Under the pieces are notes generated by a model. It did not search any database. It saw only the letters and a list, made by a program, of their open reading frames with translations, and was not told the origin of the DNA. Source: Sphingobacterium chuzhouense (GTDB taxonomy: Bacteria; Bacteroidota; Bacteroidia; Sphingobacteriales; Sphingobacteriaceae). Taken from it: a stretch of DNA of 64,000 nt. Positions 14,750 through 28,588 of the stretch are shown here, one piece after another. Location of the stretch: positions 248,001 through 312,000 of the forward strand of contig NZ_JACNYL010000003.1 of assembly GCF_014692525.1 (NCBI RefSeq), written 5' to 3'. Numbering within the stretch: position 1 is the first letter of the stretch; each line of letters opens with the position of its first letter. A program made the position numbers and the translations under genes.

Positions 14750-17434
14750 ATGACGAAAACCGATACTTCCAAAGAAAACAGCACTTTATTTCATGCACAA
14801 TCCATCGATAAATCTGTCGAGATGCTAAAAACCAATCTCTCTTCTGGTTTATCAGAAAACGAAGCTCAACAAAGACTATCCACCTACGGCCCCAATCAAC
14901 TAAAGGCACACAACCGTAAATCTATTTTCAAGATGTTTCTTGCCCAATTACAAGATGCCTTGATTTACGTACTGTTCGCTGCTGTTGTCATCACCATGTT
15001 CATGGGCGAGTATCTAGATGGCATCATTATCATTATCGTCATTCTTATTAATGCAACATTGGGTGTTGTCCAGGAGATAAGAGCTGGAAATGCGATCGAA
15101 GCACTGCGAAAGATGGCGACCCCGAAAGCGTTGGTAAAACGCGACAATCAAGTTAAGGAAATCGGTTCGGAAGACGTAGTACCGGGCGATATTGTTATTT
15201 TGGATGCTGGACGTTATATACCCGCTGATTTACGTCTCGTTGAGAGCGCGAACCTGCAAATCGATGAATCCGCATTGACGGGAGAATCCGTAGCAGCAGA
15301 AAAAGACGCATCCGCAGTGTTTTCGGAAGACTATATACCACTCGGTGACCGCGTCAATTTAGCCTATATGTCTACGCTGGTTACCTACGGGCGAGGCATT
15401 GGTGTCGTGACCGGCACGGGAACAAACACGGAAGTAGGAAAGATAGCCGATATATTAAGCCAGGATAGCGAAACAAAGACACCGCTTGAAGTACGATTAG
15501 ACCAGCTTGGAAAAACACTGGGCAAAGCAGCACTTGCTATCTGTGTACTTATCTTTATTATATCGTTTTTCCAAGGAAGGGATTTAACGGAAATGTTCCT
15601 AACATCGGTTTCCTTAGCCGTTGCGGCTATTCCAGAAGGACTGGCAGCCATTGTTGCTGTTGTACTTTCCATTGGCGTGACCAAAATGGCGAAACAAAAC
15701 GCGATTATTAAAAGACTTCCTGCTGTCGAAACACTAGGTTCCGTAAACATCGTTTGTTCCGATAAAACCGGAACGCTGACACAGAACAAAATGACCGTTC
15801 AGGAGTTTTTCACTTTTACCGACAAAACTCAAAAGGTGGAAGACCAATCCGATCTTTCTGCAGAAGCCCATTTACTTTCGTCGGCCATGGTATTGGCTTC
15901 TGATGCTACATTGGAAAATGGAGACAGCACGGGCGATCCAACAGAGATTGCTTTGTTACAGCTGGCGGACGACTTAAAAATTGACCGGGCAGCATTATCG
16001 TCATCGCAACCCAGAATAGATGAAAAAGCCTTTGATTCGAATCGTAAGATGATGTCTACGCTCCATCAACAAGAGGACAAATTTGTAATATATGCAAAGG
16101 GAGCCATCGACAGCATTATTTTGAAATGTAAACATATTGTAGAGGATGGTGAAATCATTCCGTTAACAGAGACACACAAAACTATCCTTTCGGATGCCGC
16201 TGATGCCATGTCGGATAAAGCACTACGTACCTTAGCTGTCGCCTATAAACCATTGGAGAAACAGATCGACACGGAAAATTTTGAAAGGAATTTGGTTATG
16301 ATCGGTGTAGTTGGAATGATCGATCCGCCCCGCGAGGAAGTCAAAGACGCTATCGCTACTGCCAAAGAAGCCGGCATTAGCACGATCATGATTACCGGAG
16401 ACCATAAAAACACAGCTTTGGCTATCGCCAAGGAGCTGGGTATTGCGTCCAAACGCTCCGAGGCAACTACAGGCGCGGCCATCAACAATATGTCGCGGGA
16501 AGAACTAGAATCACATATTGAAGAATACAAGGTGTTTGCTCGGGTCTCTCCAGAACATAAGGTCAACATCGTAAAAGCTTTCCGGGCAAAAGGCAACATC
16601 GTTTCCATGACCGGGGACGGGGTGAACGATGCGCCTTCGCTCAATGCAGCAGATATCGGCGTAGCCATGGGAATCGAAGGTACGGATGTGGCAAAAAATG
16701 CCTCGGACATGATTTTGGCAGACGACAATTTCTCAACCATCATTGCCGCCATAGAACAAGGACGGAATATTTATAATAACATCAAAAAATCTGTTATCTT
16801 CCTGCTCGCCTGTAACGTTGGCGAAGTCATTACCATGCTCGTGGCGATTGGTGTGGGGTTACCTATACCGCTCATCGCGACGCAATTATTGTGGATTAAC
16901 TTATTGACGGATACATTGCCCGCCGTAGCATTGGGCATGGATCCAGGCGACAAGGACGTGATGAAAGAGAAACCTAGGCCGTTAAACGATAATTTCTTTT
17001 CGCACGGAGCCGGACGGCGTGTCATTCTCGCCGGAATTCTCATGGGTATCTTGACTATTGTCGCGTTTGTAAGCGGCTATTATCTACATGGATACTCCCC
17101 TTTTGCCGATAATATTCCCGAAAACATTGAAGAATATGCGCGCACATTGGCATTCTTAACTATTATCGGCTGTCAGTTATTCTATTCATTCAGTTTCCGT
17201 CACGAGTATAAATCTATCTTTAGAATCGGATTCTTCTCCAATAAATACCTTTTCGGTTCGGTCGTCGTCGGTTTACTATTACAACTGATCGTACTTTATG
17301 TACCGTTTATGACGGAAGCGTTTAAGCTGCAAGCTGTTGGCATAAAGGAGTGGTTAGGCGTATTTGTGTTGAGTATTATACCCTTATTGGCAAACGAAGT
17401 CGTGAAAGTGTTTACAAGGAGGAAGATACAATAA
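14750..17434 (+). CDS. Type II P-type ATPase, calcium-transporting
   Basis: 894 aa, the usual length for bacterial SERCA-like pumps. Domains in order: N-terminal cation-ATPase segment (about 10-80), TGES actuator motif at 177-180, PEGL in M4 at 295-298, phosphorylation site D338 in SDKTGTLTQNKM, a nucleotide-binding domain with KGAIDSI, hinge motifs TGDHKNTA and TGDGVNDAPSLNAADIGVAMG, and six C-terminal spans with WINLLTDTLPAVALGMDP in M6. The acidic and asparagine residues in M5/M6 fit Ca2+ binding. It should pump Ca2+ out of the cytoplasm at the expense of ATP. It is divergent from the CaCA exchanger and its 3' end overlaps the convergent GH97 gene by 23 bases. Confidence 0.92.
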   Translation: MTKTDTSKENSTLFHAQSIDKSVEMLKTNLSSGLSENEAQQRLSTYGPNQLKAHNRKSIFKMFLAQLQDALIYVLFAAVVITMFMGEYLDGIIIIIVILINATLGVVQEIRAGNAIEALRKMATPKALVKRDNQVKEIGSEDVVPGDIVILDAGRYIPADLRLVESANLQIDESALTGESVAAEKDASAVFSEDYIPLGDRVNLAYMSTLVTYGRGIGVVTGTGTNTEVGKIADILSQDSETKTPLEVRLDQLGKTLGKAALAICVLIFIISFFQGRDLTEMFLTSVSLAVAAIPEGLAAIVAVVLSIGVTKMAKQNAIIKRLPAVETLGSVNIVCSDKTGTLTQNKMTVQEFFTFTDKTQKVEDQSDLSAEAHLLSSAMVLASDATLENGDSTGDPTEIALLQLADDLKIDRAALSSSQPRIDEKAFDSNRKMMSTLHQQEDKFVIYAKGAIDSIILKCKHIVEDGEIIPLTETHKTILSDAADAMSDKALRTLAVAYKPLEKQIDTENFERNLVMIGVVGMIDPPREEVKDAIATAKEAGISTIMITGDHKNTALAIAKELGIASKRSEATTGAAINNMSREELESHIEEYKVFARVSPEHKVNIVKAFRAKGNIVSMTGDGVNDAPSLNAADIGVAMGIEGTDVAKNASDMILADDNFSTIIAAIEQGRNIYNNIKKSVIFLLACNVGEVITMLVAIGVGLPIPLIATQLLWINLLTDTLPAVALGMDPGDKDVMKEKPRPLNDNFFSHGAGRRVILAGILMGILTIVAFVSGYYLHGYSPFADNIPENIEEYARTLAFLTIIGCQLFYSFSFRHEYKSIFRIGFFSNKYLFGSVVVGLLLQLIVLYVPFMTEAFKLQAVGIKEWLGVFVLSIIPLLANEVVKVFTRRKIQ

Positions 17435-19364
17435 TAGCCGCTCCGTCTGATTGGATTGTTAATTTGACCTTTTTGTCTTTCGCTATCTTCAAATTGCTTT
17501 GTTGGGGGTTTAGTTTGGTATCATCCGAATAGTATACCGCTTGTCCTTCCGAAAGCATAGGCAGCGATACAACAATCTCTTTCGCCTCTTTCTCCGCATT
17601 GATGCCAGCGATATACCACGTGTCACCATGTCTACGTGCCAAAACAACATACTTGCCCGGATAGCCGTCAATAAACACGGTCTCATCCCAGACTGTAGGC
17701 ACATCCTTCATAAAATCAATAATGAAATCAGGGTATTCTTTTAGATTATTTGGCGTAATACCAAAGTTTTGCACCGGCGTCTGAAATAAAACAGCCGTTG
17801 CCAGTTGAAAAACCTCACTCGTCTTACGGGTTGTTCCACCGTTATTTTCCTTATTATGACGTTTGTTCAGTAATACAGGTCCGAAATCCATCGATCCGAC
17901 TGCATTCCGAATAAAGGGGTGTAACGTTGCATTATAAGCCTCCGTATCATTGGCGTGCTGTGTAAAAATCAAATTTTCGGATGCGAGCACCGCTTCACTT
18001 CCCACAAAATTTGGATACATCCGTTCCCATCCCCGAGGTAACGTACAACCGTGAAAAATAATGACTAAACCGTGATCATTTGCATCCGAAAGAATATCCT
18101 CGTAAAGCTGCATTGTTTCCTGCTTATCTCCACCAAAGAAATCAACCTTGATTCCTTTAACGCCTATGCGTTGCATCCAGGCCATCTCCTTCTTCCGTGC
18201 TACCGAGGTATTCATCCGATTTTTAGGTCCTTGCGGTGCATCATTCCAAAAACCATTCGAATTGTACCACAGGCAAATTCCGACTCCTTTTGTTTTCCCG
18301 TACGCCACCAACTCCTCAATCTTTTGATGTCCTATCTTCGTATCCCACCAGTTATCTACCAATGCAAATTCATAGCTCATATCAGCAGAGAGATCGATAA
18401 ATGTTTTCTGATCCTCAAAATTGATACTGCCATCCTGCCACTCTAGCCAACTCCATGTCGAACGTCCGAATTGATAATCCTGAGAAGGATCGTATAATGG
18501 TTTTACTACGTCAAAAGCGATAGTCGTTTCCACAATCGGTTTTAGATCTTTTCCAACGGTGATCGTTCTCCAGGGCGTATATCCCGGCAATGCCAAAGTA
18601 GGCTGTGAGCTTCCTAACCCGTTATTTTCGCCTTCCTCCGGAAATGAAATCTGATAAAGACCGTTTGCCGTACTCTCGCTCAATTTCGAGCCACAATAAA
18701 GGCTACCTACCCCCGTCTCCGACACGAGTACCCACCCTCTATCACCTATACGAAATAACGCAGGGAACGTATAACCCACGCCATATTTAGAAGGCGTGCC
18801 AATGGGCTCATCCGGAACATACTCTTCTTCATAACTCGGTTTAGTTTTCTTCCATCCGATCATCGGTGTAGCTTGCGGTGTTAAAAATGTCGTTGTAAAC
18901 TGTGGAAAGTCAAAACCGCTCAATTCCTTTTGAATAATGGCATTGGCAGGTTCGCCAGTTTGAGGTATGCCGTAGCGGAACGCTACATTGTTATTGCTCA
19001 CCTGAAAAATGATTTCCAACAAAGTGCTGTCTTTATTCTCAAACATAAAGCTATGCTCATTTGCCCGATAATGCACCGATTTCCTTTTTATTTTAGGTTC
19101 TTCATAACGTTCGTCCACCTGCCGTGTTTGTTTATCGATTAGCCGAAGCCCGCTTGAAAGATCCCCTAAATGCGTCTGCAAACCTAAAGGTGATTTTTCG
19201 AGCATTTCCTGCCCATCAAAAACCACCGAATAGTATAGCTGCCCTTGGTCCAGCTCTAACATTACCGAGAGATGATTATCCGGGCTAACCATATTCATTT
19301 GTTGTCCTTTCACACCGGATAAAAAGAGAAGGAGCAGAACACTAGCAATAATTTTCTTCTTCAT
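17412..19364 (-). CDS. GH97 glycoside hydrolase, retaining subgroup (alpha-galactosidase/beta-L-arabinopyranosidase type)
   Basis: 650 aa, signal peptide 1-20 (ending GVKG). The layout is that of GH97: N-terminal beta-sandwich (about 22-280), a TIM barrel (about 290-560) and a C-terminal beta-domain. The barrel begins at FGRSTWSWLEWQDGS and carries YNSNGFWNDAP, GVKGIKVDFFGGD with D408, and SEAVLASENL with E457. In retaining members of this family an Asp in a VDF context is the nucleophile, whereas the SusB-type inverting alpha-glucosidases use glutamates. The VDF here therefore argues for the retaining branch, known for alpha-galactosidase and beta-L-arabinopyranosidase activity. It is last in the operon after the BNR_4-DUF2264 gene (11-base gap). 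The arabinose-rich context favours an arabinopyranosidase, but that is inference. Confidence 0.85.
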   Translation of the reverse strand: MKKKIIASVLLLLFLSGVKGQQMNMVSPDNHLSVMLELDQGQLYYSVVFDGQEMLEKSPLGLQTHLGDLSSGLRLIDKQTRQVDERYEEPKIKRKSVHYRANEHSFMFENKDSTLLEIIFQVSNNNVAFRYGIPQTGEPANAIIQKELSGFDFPQFTTTFLTPQATPMIGWKKTKPSYEEEYVPDEPIGTPSKYGVGYTFPALFRIGDRGWVLVSETGVGSLYCGSKLSESTANGLYQISFPEEGENNGLGSSQPTLALPGYTPWRTITVGKDLKPIVETTIAFDVVKPLYDPSQDYQFGRSTWSWLEWQDGSINFEDQKTFIDLSADMSYEFALVDNWWDTKIGHQKIEELVAYGKTKGVGICLWYNSNGFWNDAPQGPKNRMNTSVARKKEMAWMQRIGVKGIKVDFFGGDKQETMQLYEDILSDANDHGLVIIFHGCTLPRGWERMYPNFVGSEAVLASENLIFTQHANDTEAYNATLHPFIRNAVGSMDFGPVLLNKRHNKENNGGTTRKTSEVFQLATAVLFQTPVQNFGITPNNLKEYPDFIIDFMKDVPTVWDETVFIDGYPGKYVVLARRHGDTWYIAGINAEKEAKEIVVSLPMLSEGQAVYYSDDTKLNPQQSNLKIAKDKKVKLTIQSDGAAIIVSSSL

Positions 19365-19375
19365 TTGAGCATTTA

Positions 19376-23762
<4,387 letters not shown>

Positions 23763-24209
23763 TTTTTCTCTGGTTAAATTTTATAGATTAAACATTTTTG
23801 CACAAGAGTACTTTACAAAGATACCTCCCATTTACCGCCATCATGTTCAATTTCAAACTATTTATCCACTAAATTTGATTCAAAAGCCTTTATAATAATA
23901 AATTCCATGAACACTTCCATACACAAACCCTAACCGTATTTACGCGATCTGAAACATATTCAAACCTCTTTGACACAAATATCAACACCATAAACACCGC
24001 TACTCGTTAGTTTTGCTTTTGCAAGAAAGGCCTACAAAAAAATAAATGTAAAAAAAACACTTAAATTAAGCGTACAATTTTTATATTTAAATCACAATAT
24101 GATATAGGCACACACAGCTAGCCAGATGTGTATACGTTTTACATAATTATATAGACATTACGCTGATGCAATCTTGTTAAATAGTATATACAAATATTTA
24201 AGATAAACC
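23763..24209. other. Divergent control region of the two enzyme operons
   Basis: A 447-base AT-rich stretch between GH105 (minus) and GH43 (plus). It holds a clear minus-strand -7 element (23816-23823) and a weaker plus-strand one, TAGTTTTG at 24008-24015. No ORF or stable hairpin was seen. HTCS regulators normally bind such regions, but I could not define an operator by eye. Confidence 0.5.
23816..23823 (-). promoter_or_regulatory. -7 promoter element of the GH105 operon
   Basis: The minus strand reads TATCTTTG, an exact TAnnTTTG match, 54 bases upstream of the GH105 ATG. The -33 position is not a good match (nearest TTG is 24 bases upstream), which would fit an activator-dependent promoter. 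Confidence 0.45.
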
Positions 24210-26111
24210 ATGAAGAAGAAATTATTTACATTCTGTTTATTCGTTTGCAGCATCATCCTTGTCAATGGACAATATCGTACGCCAGTGGAAAAGGACTATG
24301 TCGCCTATCTTTTTGCCTATTTCACGGGCAATGCTGTAGAAGAAGAACAGGTACATTATGCTATTAGCACTGACGGATATAACTATTTTGCTTTAAATGA
24401 GAACAAGCCTGTGCTGGCATCCAGTGATATCAGCTCCACTGGTGGCGTACGGGATCCACATATACTTCGTCGTCACGATGGTCAAGCTTTTTACATGGTA
24501 TTGACGGATATGACATCTTCTAAAGGATGGGATTCCAACCGGGCGTTAATCCTTTTAACGTCTGACAATCTCACTGATTGGACATCTAATGTCATCAATA
24601 TACAACAAAAATACGCCAATCAAGAAAATTTAAAACGTGTCTGGGCTCCCCAAACGGTTTTCGACGAAAAAGCACAAAAATATATGGTGTATTGGTCGAT
24701 GCAACATGGCGATGGTCCCGATATTATTTATTATGCTTACGCTAATAACGATTTCACCGATCTGGAAGGGGAACCGAAACGGTTATTTATTCCTAAAAGC
24801 AAAAAATCCTGTATTGACGGGGATATTATATATAAAAACGGTATATACCATCTCTTTTATAAAACGGAAGGTGATAGCAACGGCTTAAAAAAGGCAATGA
24901 CCGATGATCTGACATCGGGCGTTTGGATTGAACAACCAGACTATAAACAACAGACCAAAGAGGCCGTCGAAGGATCAAGTATATTCAAATTGACAAATAC
25001 AGATAAATATATACTGATGTATGATGTTTATATGAAAGGCACTTATCAATTTTGTGAAAGCTGTGATCTCGATCAATTCCATGTCATCGATCAACAAATC
25101 AGTATGGATTTCCATCCCCGTCATGGTAGCATTATTCCCGTTACACGAAAAGAACTTGAACATTTGTTAAATACTTATGGCGCACCAAAAAACTACGCGC
25201 ACGTTCCGCAAAATAATCCGATATTAGAAGGGTATCATGCCGATCCGGAAATACTTTATGCTGAAAAAACCGGCAAATATTACCTGTACCCTACCAGCGA
25301 TGGTTATACGGGGTGGGCAGGCGATTATTTTAAAGTGTTTTCTTCTGAAAACTTGAAAGATTGGAAAGCGGAGGGAACGATGTTAGATCTTAAAAAAGAC
25401 GTCTCCTGGGCAGATAGAAATGCATGGGCACCTGCCATCATCGAAAAGAAAATTGGAAAAAATAAATACAAGTATTATTACTATTATACCGCTGCTCAAA
25501 AAATCGGTGTTGCCGTGGCTGACCACCCCACAGGGCCATTCACCGATTCGGGCAAGCCACTTGTGGCAACAAAGCCGGCAGGTATCAAGGGCGGACAGGA
25601 AATCGACCCAGATGTATTCCGTGACCCCATGAATGGAAAATATTACCTTTATTGGGGCAATGGTTATGGTGCTGTAGCAGAACTAAACGACGATATGGTA
25701 TCCTTAAAAGAGAATACGACAAAGGTTATTACGCCCGATGCCACATTCCGCGAAGGCTTTTATGTGTTTTACCGCAACGGAACATATTATTTCCTCTGGT
25801 CAGAAAACGATACGCGTAGCGAAGATTATCGTGTACGATACGGCACTTCCAAATCGCCCACAGGACCGATTGAAATACCCGAAAACAACCTGATTTTAAC
25901 TAAAAATCCCGAATTGGGTATTTACGGTCCGGGGCACAATTCGGTTCTGCAAATTCCGGGCAAGGATGAATGGTATATTGTTTATCACCGATTCAGCCGT
26001 CCGAACGGCATCAAAATGGGTGACGCAGCGGGATATCACCGGGAAGTATGTATAGATAAAATGGAATTTAACGAAGACGGCAGTATAAAACCGGTTGTCC
26101 CAACGCTGTAA
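24210..26111 (+). CDS. Tandem GH43 glycosidase (two five-bladed propellers)
   Basis: 633 aa, signal peptide 1-20 (IILVNGQ). The first GH43-like domain spans about 22-325 (GGVRDPHILRRHDGQAFYMV, RVWAPQTVFDEKAQKYMVYW, CIDGDIIYKNGIYHLFYK, VEGSSIFKL). The second spans about 335-633 (HADPEILYAEKTGKYYLYPT, RNAWAPAIIEKK, QEIDPDVFRDPMNGKYYLYW, FREGFYVFYRNGTYYFLWS). In GH43 the Asp in RDP/ADP, an Asp at mid-domain and the Glu in EG are catalytic, and both domains retain candidates (second: ADP, DPDVF, REGF). Expected to remove alpha-L-arabinofuranose, beta-xylose or beta-1,3-galactose. Subfamily and specificity were not determined. It leads the plus-strand enzyme operon, 31 bases before GH146. Confidence 0.85.
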   Translation: MKKKLFTFCLFVCSIILVNGQYRTPVEKDYVAYLFAYFTGNAVEEEQVHYAISTDGYNYFALNENKPVLASSDISSTGGVRDPHILRRHDGQAFYMVLTDMTSSKGWDSNRALILLTSDNLTDWTSNVINIQQKYANQENLKRVWAPQTVFDEKAQKYMVYWSMQHGDGPDIIYYAYANNDFTDLEGEPKRLFIPKSKKSCIDGDIIYKNGIYHLFYKTEGDSNGLKKAMTDDLTSGVWIEQPDYKQQTKEAVEGSSIFKLTNTDKYILMYDVYMKGTYQFCESCDLDQFHVIDQQISMDFHPRHGSIIPVTRKELEHLLNTYGAPKNYAHVPQNNPILEGYHADPEILYAEKTGKYYLYPTSDGYTGWAGDYFKVFSSENLKDWKAEGTMLDLKKDVSWADRNAWAPAIIEKKIGKNKYKYYYYYTAAQKIGVAVADHPTGPFTDSGKPLVATKPAGIKGGQEIDPDVFRDPMNGKYYLYWGNGYGAVAELNDDMVSLKENTTKVITPDATFREGFYVFYRNGTYYFLWSENDTRSEDYRVRYGTSKSPTGPIEIPENNLILTKNPELGIYGPGHNSVLQIPGKDEWYIVYHRFSRPNGIKMGDAAGYHREVCIDKMEFNEDGSIKPVVPTL

Positions 26112-26142
26112 ACAATTCATTCGTTACTAAAGTATCATTCGT

Positions 26143-28509
26143 ATGAAGTTAAAGAAACTTATCAGTATATGTTTGCTTTCCACTGCGATCGGAACCGTAT
26201 TACAGGCGCAAACACAAAAGCAGATCGACTATTTTGAGCTGCGTGATGTCCGCTTGCTACCAAGTCCTTTTAAACATGCAGAGGAACTGGATTTAAATTA
26301 TTTATTGGAGTTGGATGCCGATCGTCTCCTCACGCCTTTTCTCCGCGAGGCAAACCTCCCCTCGCCTACAGAAAGTTACGGCAATTGGGAGAATACAGGG
26401 TTAGACGGCCATATCGGTGGACATTATGTTTCTGCATTGTCCCATATGTACGCTTCCACAGGCGACTCCCGTATAAAAGAGCGGCTTGATCATATGCTCC
26501 GTAACCTGAAACGTTGTCAAGATGCCAATGGTGATGGTTATATCGGCGGTGTACCGGAAGGGAAAGAGCTTTGGGAAGAAGTGAAACGGGGAAAAATCAA
26601 AGCCGGGGGATTCAGTTTAAACGAACGGTGGGTACCTCTATATAATATCCATAAAACGTATGCCGGATTACGCGATGCTTATTTATTGACCAGCGATGAA
26701 ATGGCTAAAGAAATGCTGGTTAAAATGACAGACTGGGCGATAGCATTGGTTGAGGGTCTGAGCGAAGAACAAATACAGGATATGTTGCGTAGCGAACACG
26801 GTGGACTCAATGAAACATTCGCCGACGTGGCTGCCATCACGCAAAATCCGAAATACCTCGTACTTGCCAAACAGTTTAGTCAGAAAGCGGTTTTAAATCC
26901 ATTGTTAGCGCACGAAGATTACCTTACCGGTAAACATGCCAACACACAGATTCCGAAAGTGTTAGGATTCAAGCGTATTGCGGATCTCTTCGAAGACGAT
27001 CAATGGGCGGATGCAGCACGTTATTTTTGGGAAAATGTCATCGAAAGACGGTCTGTATCGATTGGCGGAAATAGTGTGAGCGAACACTTTAATCCTGTTG
27101 ATGATTTTTCTAAAATGATCCAGAGCATAGAAGGTCCCGAAACCTGCAATACCTACAATATGCTGCGACTGACACGTATGTTGTATCAAACCGATCCGAA
27201 AAGCAAATATCTCGATTATTACGAACGCGCCCTTTATAACCATATCCTATCGACACAAAATCCAGAAACAGGTGGGCTTGTTTATTTTACACAGATGCGG
27301 CCTGGACATTATCGCGTCTATTCGCAACCTCATACCAGCATGTGGTGCTGTGTTGGATCCGGTATCGAAAACCATGCAAAATATGGCGAGATGATTTATG
27401 CCCATAGCGGTGACGACCTGTTTGTCAATCTCTTTATTCCATCTACTTTAAATTGGCAAGAGAAAAACGTCAAGCTTGTGCAAGAGAATAACTTCCCAAC
27501 GGAAAACAAAATACAATTTACGGTGCACCCGAAGTCTGCTACGTCTTTCGCCTTACGTATCCGTAAACCTGGCTGGCTAGCAGGCGAACCTGTCGTTCAA
27601 CTCAACGGTAAGCCGTATGATGCTATCCCATCCGAAGAGGGTTGGATTACGATCGAACGTCAATGGGAAAAGAGCGACCGCGTGTCGGTTGAACTTCCTA
27701 TGCACATTCATACCGAGCAGCTTCCCGATCGTTCTAACTACTACAGCATACTTTATGGTCCACTTGTGTTAGCCGCAACTACAAGCACAGAAGACCTAGC
27801 GGGGTTGTTTGCTGATGATAGCCGGATGGGCCATGTGGCACGTGGCAGGCAAATTCCATTACGCGATATGCCTATCTTAACTACTCGGCCGGATAACATT
27901 CCTAATTTGGTAAAAAGAGTAGACAATGGTCTGCTACGCTTTAAACTCTCTGGTCTACGGTTAGGAAAAGAACAGCTTAGTATGGAACTTGAACCGTTTT
28001 ACAAAACGCACGAGGCCCGATATATCATTTATTGGCCGCAGGCAACGGAGGAAGAGCTTGCTGCCCTCCAAGAAAAAACAGAACGCGAAGAAAGAGAATC
28101 ACTGCGTTTGGCCGGTATAACGATCGACCGGGTTGTTAGCGGTGAACAACAGCCAGAATCAGATCATTTCATCAAAGAAGAAAACACGCAGGCAGGCAGT
28201 ATAGAGGACGTCCGCTGGCGAGAGGCAAAAGGTTGGTTTAGTTATGCCGTTAAAACCGATCCAAAGGAAAACGTACAATTATTTATCAGATATTTAGACG
28301 AGGAAAACCGAAAAACGAACGTTCTCATCAACGATAAGGAGATCGGAAAGCTACCACAGGATAATTTGGGCTCCGGTGAGGTCAAGACGGCCGTGATCGC
28401 TATTCCGCCAAATAGCAACAAAGCGGCAACCTTCCAAGTCAAGATCGCTGCCGATACGCCATCAACCAGCCATAAAATACTCGAAATAAGAATCATCAAA
28501 GCAGATTAG
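26143..28509 (+). CDS. GH146/GH127-type beta-L-arabinofuranosidase
   Basis: 788 aa, signal peptide 1-22 (TVLQAQ). The (alpha/alpha)6 catalytic domain (DUF1680 type) runs from about 30 to 440: ENTGLDGHIGGHYVSALS, CQDANGDGYIGGVPEG, YNIHKTYAGLRDAY and EHGGLNETFADVA. The zinc-thiolate site of the family is intact: E333 and C335 in GPETCNTYNM, and C402-C403 in MWCCVGSG, the latter pair containing the cysteine nucleophile. Beta-sandwich domains follow to the C-terminus, including a region like DUF4986 and a last module at about 670-788. The protein should release terminal beta-L-arabinofuranose. Downstream of the GH43 gene and upstream of HTCS1, all on the plus strand. Confidence 0.88.
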   Translation: MKLKKLISICLLSTAIGTVLQAQTQKQIDYFELRDVRLLPSPFKHAEELDLNYLLELDADRLLTPFLREANLPSPTESYGNWENTGLDGHIGGHYVSALSHMYASTGDSRIKERLDHMLRNLKRCQDANGDGYIGGVPEGKELWEEVKRGKIKAGGFSLNERWVPLYNIHKTYAGLRDAYLLTSDEMAKEMLVKMTDWAIALVEGLSEEQIQDMLRSEHGGLNETFADVAAITQNPKYLVLAKQFSQKAVLNPLLAHEDYLTGKHANTQIPKVLGFKRIADLFEDDQWADAARYFWENVIERRSVSIGGNSVSEHFNPVDDFSKMIQSIEGPETCNTYNMLRLTRMLYQTDPKSKYLDYYERALYNHILSTQNPETGGLVYFTQMRPGHYRVYSQPHTSMWCCVGSGIENHAKYGEMIYAHSGDDLFVNLFIPSTLNWQEKNVKLVQENNFPTENKIQFTVHPKSATSFALRIRKPGWLAGEPVVQLNGKPYDAIPSEEGWITIERQWEKSDRVSVELPMHIHTEQLPDRSNYYSILYGPLVLAATTSTEDLAGLFADDSRMGHVARGRQIPLRDMPILTTRPDNIPNLVKRVDNGLLRFKLSGLRLGKEQLSMELEPFYKTHEARYIIYWPQATEEELAALQEKTEREERESLRLAGITIDRVVSGEQQPESDHFIKEENTQAGSIEDVRWREAKGWFSYAVKTDPKENVQLFIRYLDEENRKTNVLINDKEIGKLPQDNLGSGEVKTAVIAIPPNSNKAATFQVKIAADTPSTSHKILEIRIIKAD

Positions 28510-28559
28510 TTAAGGGTTTATCCCGTTTGATTATCGCCGTTTTAGTTGTAGCATTTCCG

Positions 28560-28567
28560 TACCTTTG
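28560..28567 (+). promoter_or_regulatory. -7 promoter element of HTCS1
   Basis: TACCTTTG is an exact TAnnTTTG match 22 bases before the GTG start at 28589. A -33 element is not evident. Confidence 0.4.
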
Positions 28568-28588
28568 TCCGACAGATAAACATAAATC

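Noticed and set aside
16243..16752. 169-codon minus-strand frame inside the Ca2+-ATPase
   Set aside because: Low-complexity Ala/Ser/Met composition antisense to conserved ATPase motifs; shadow frame.
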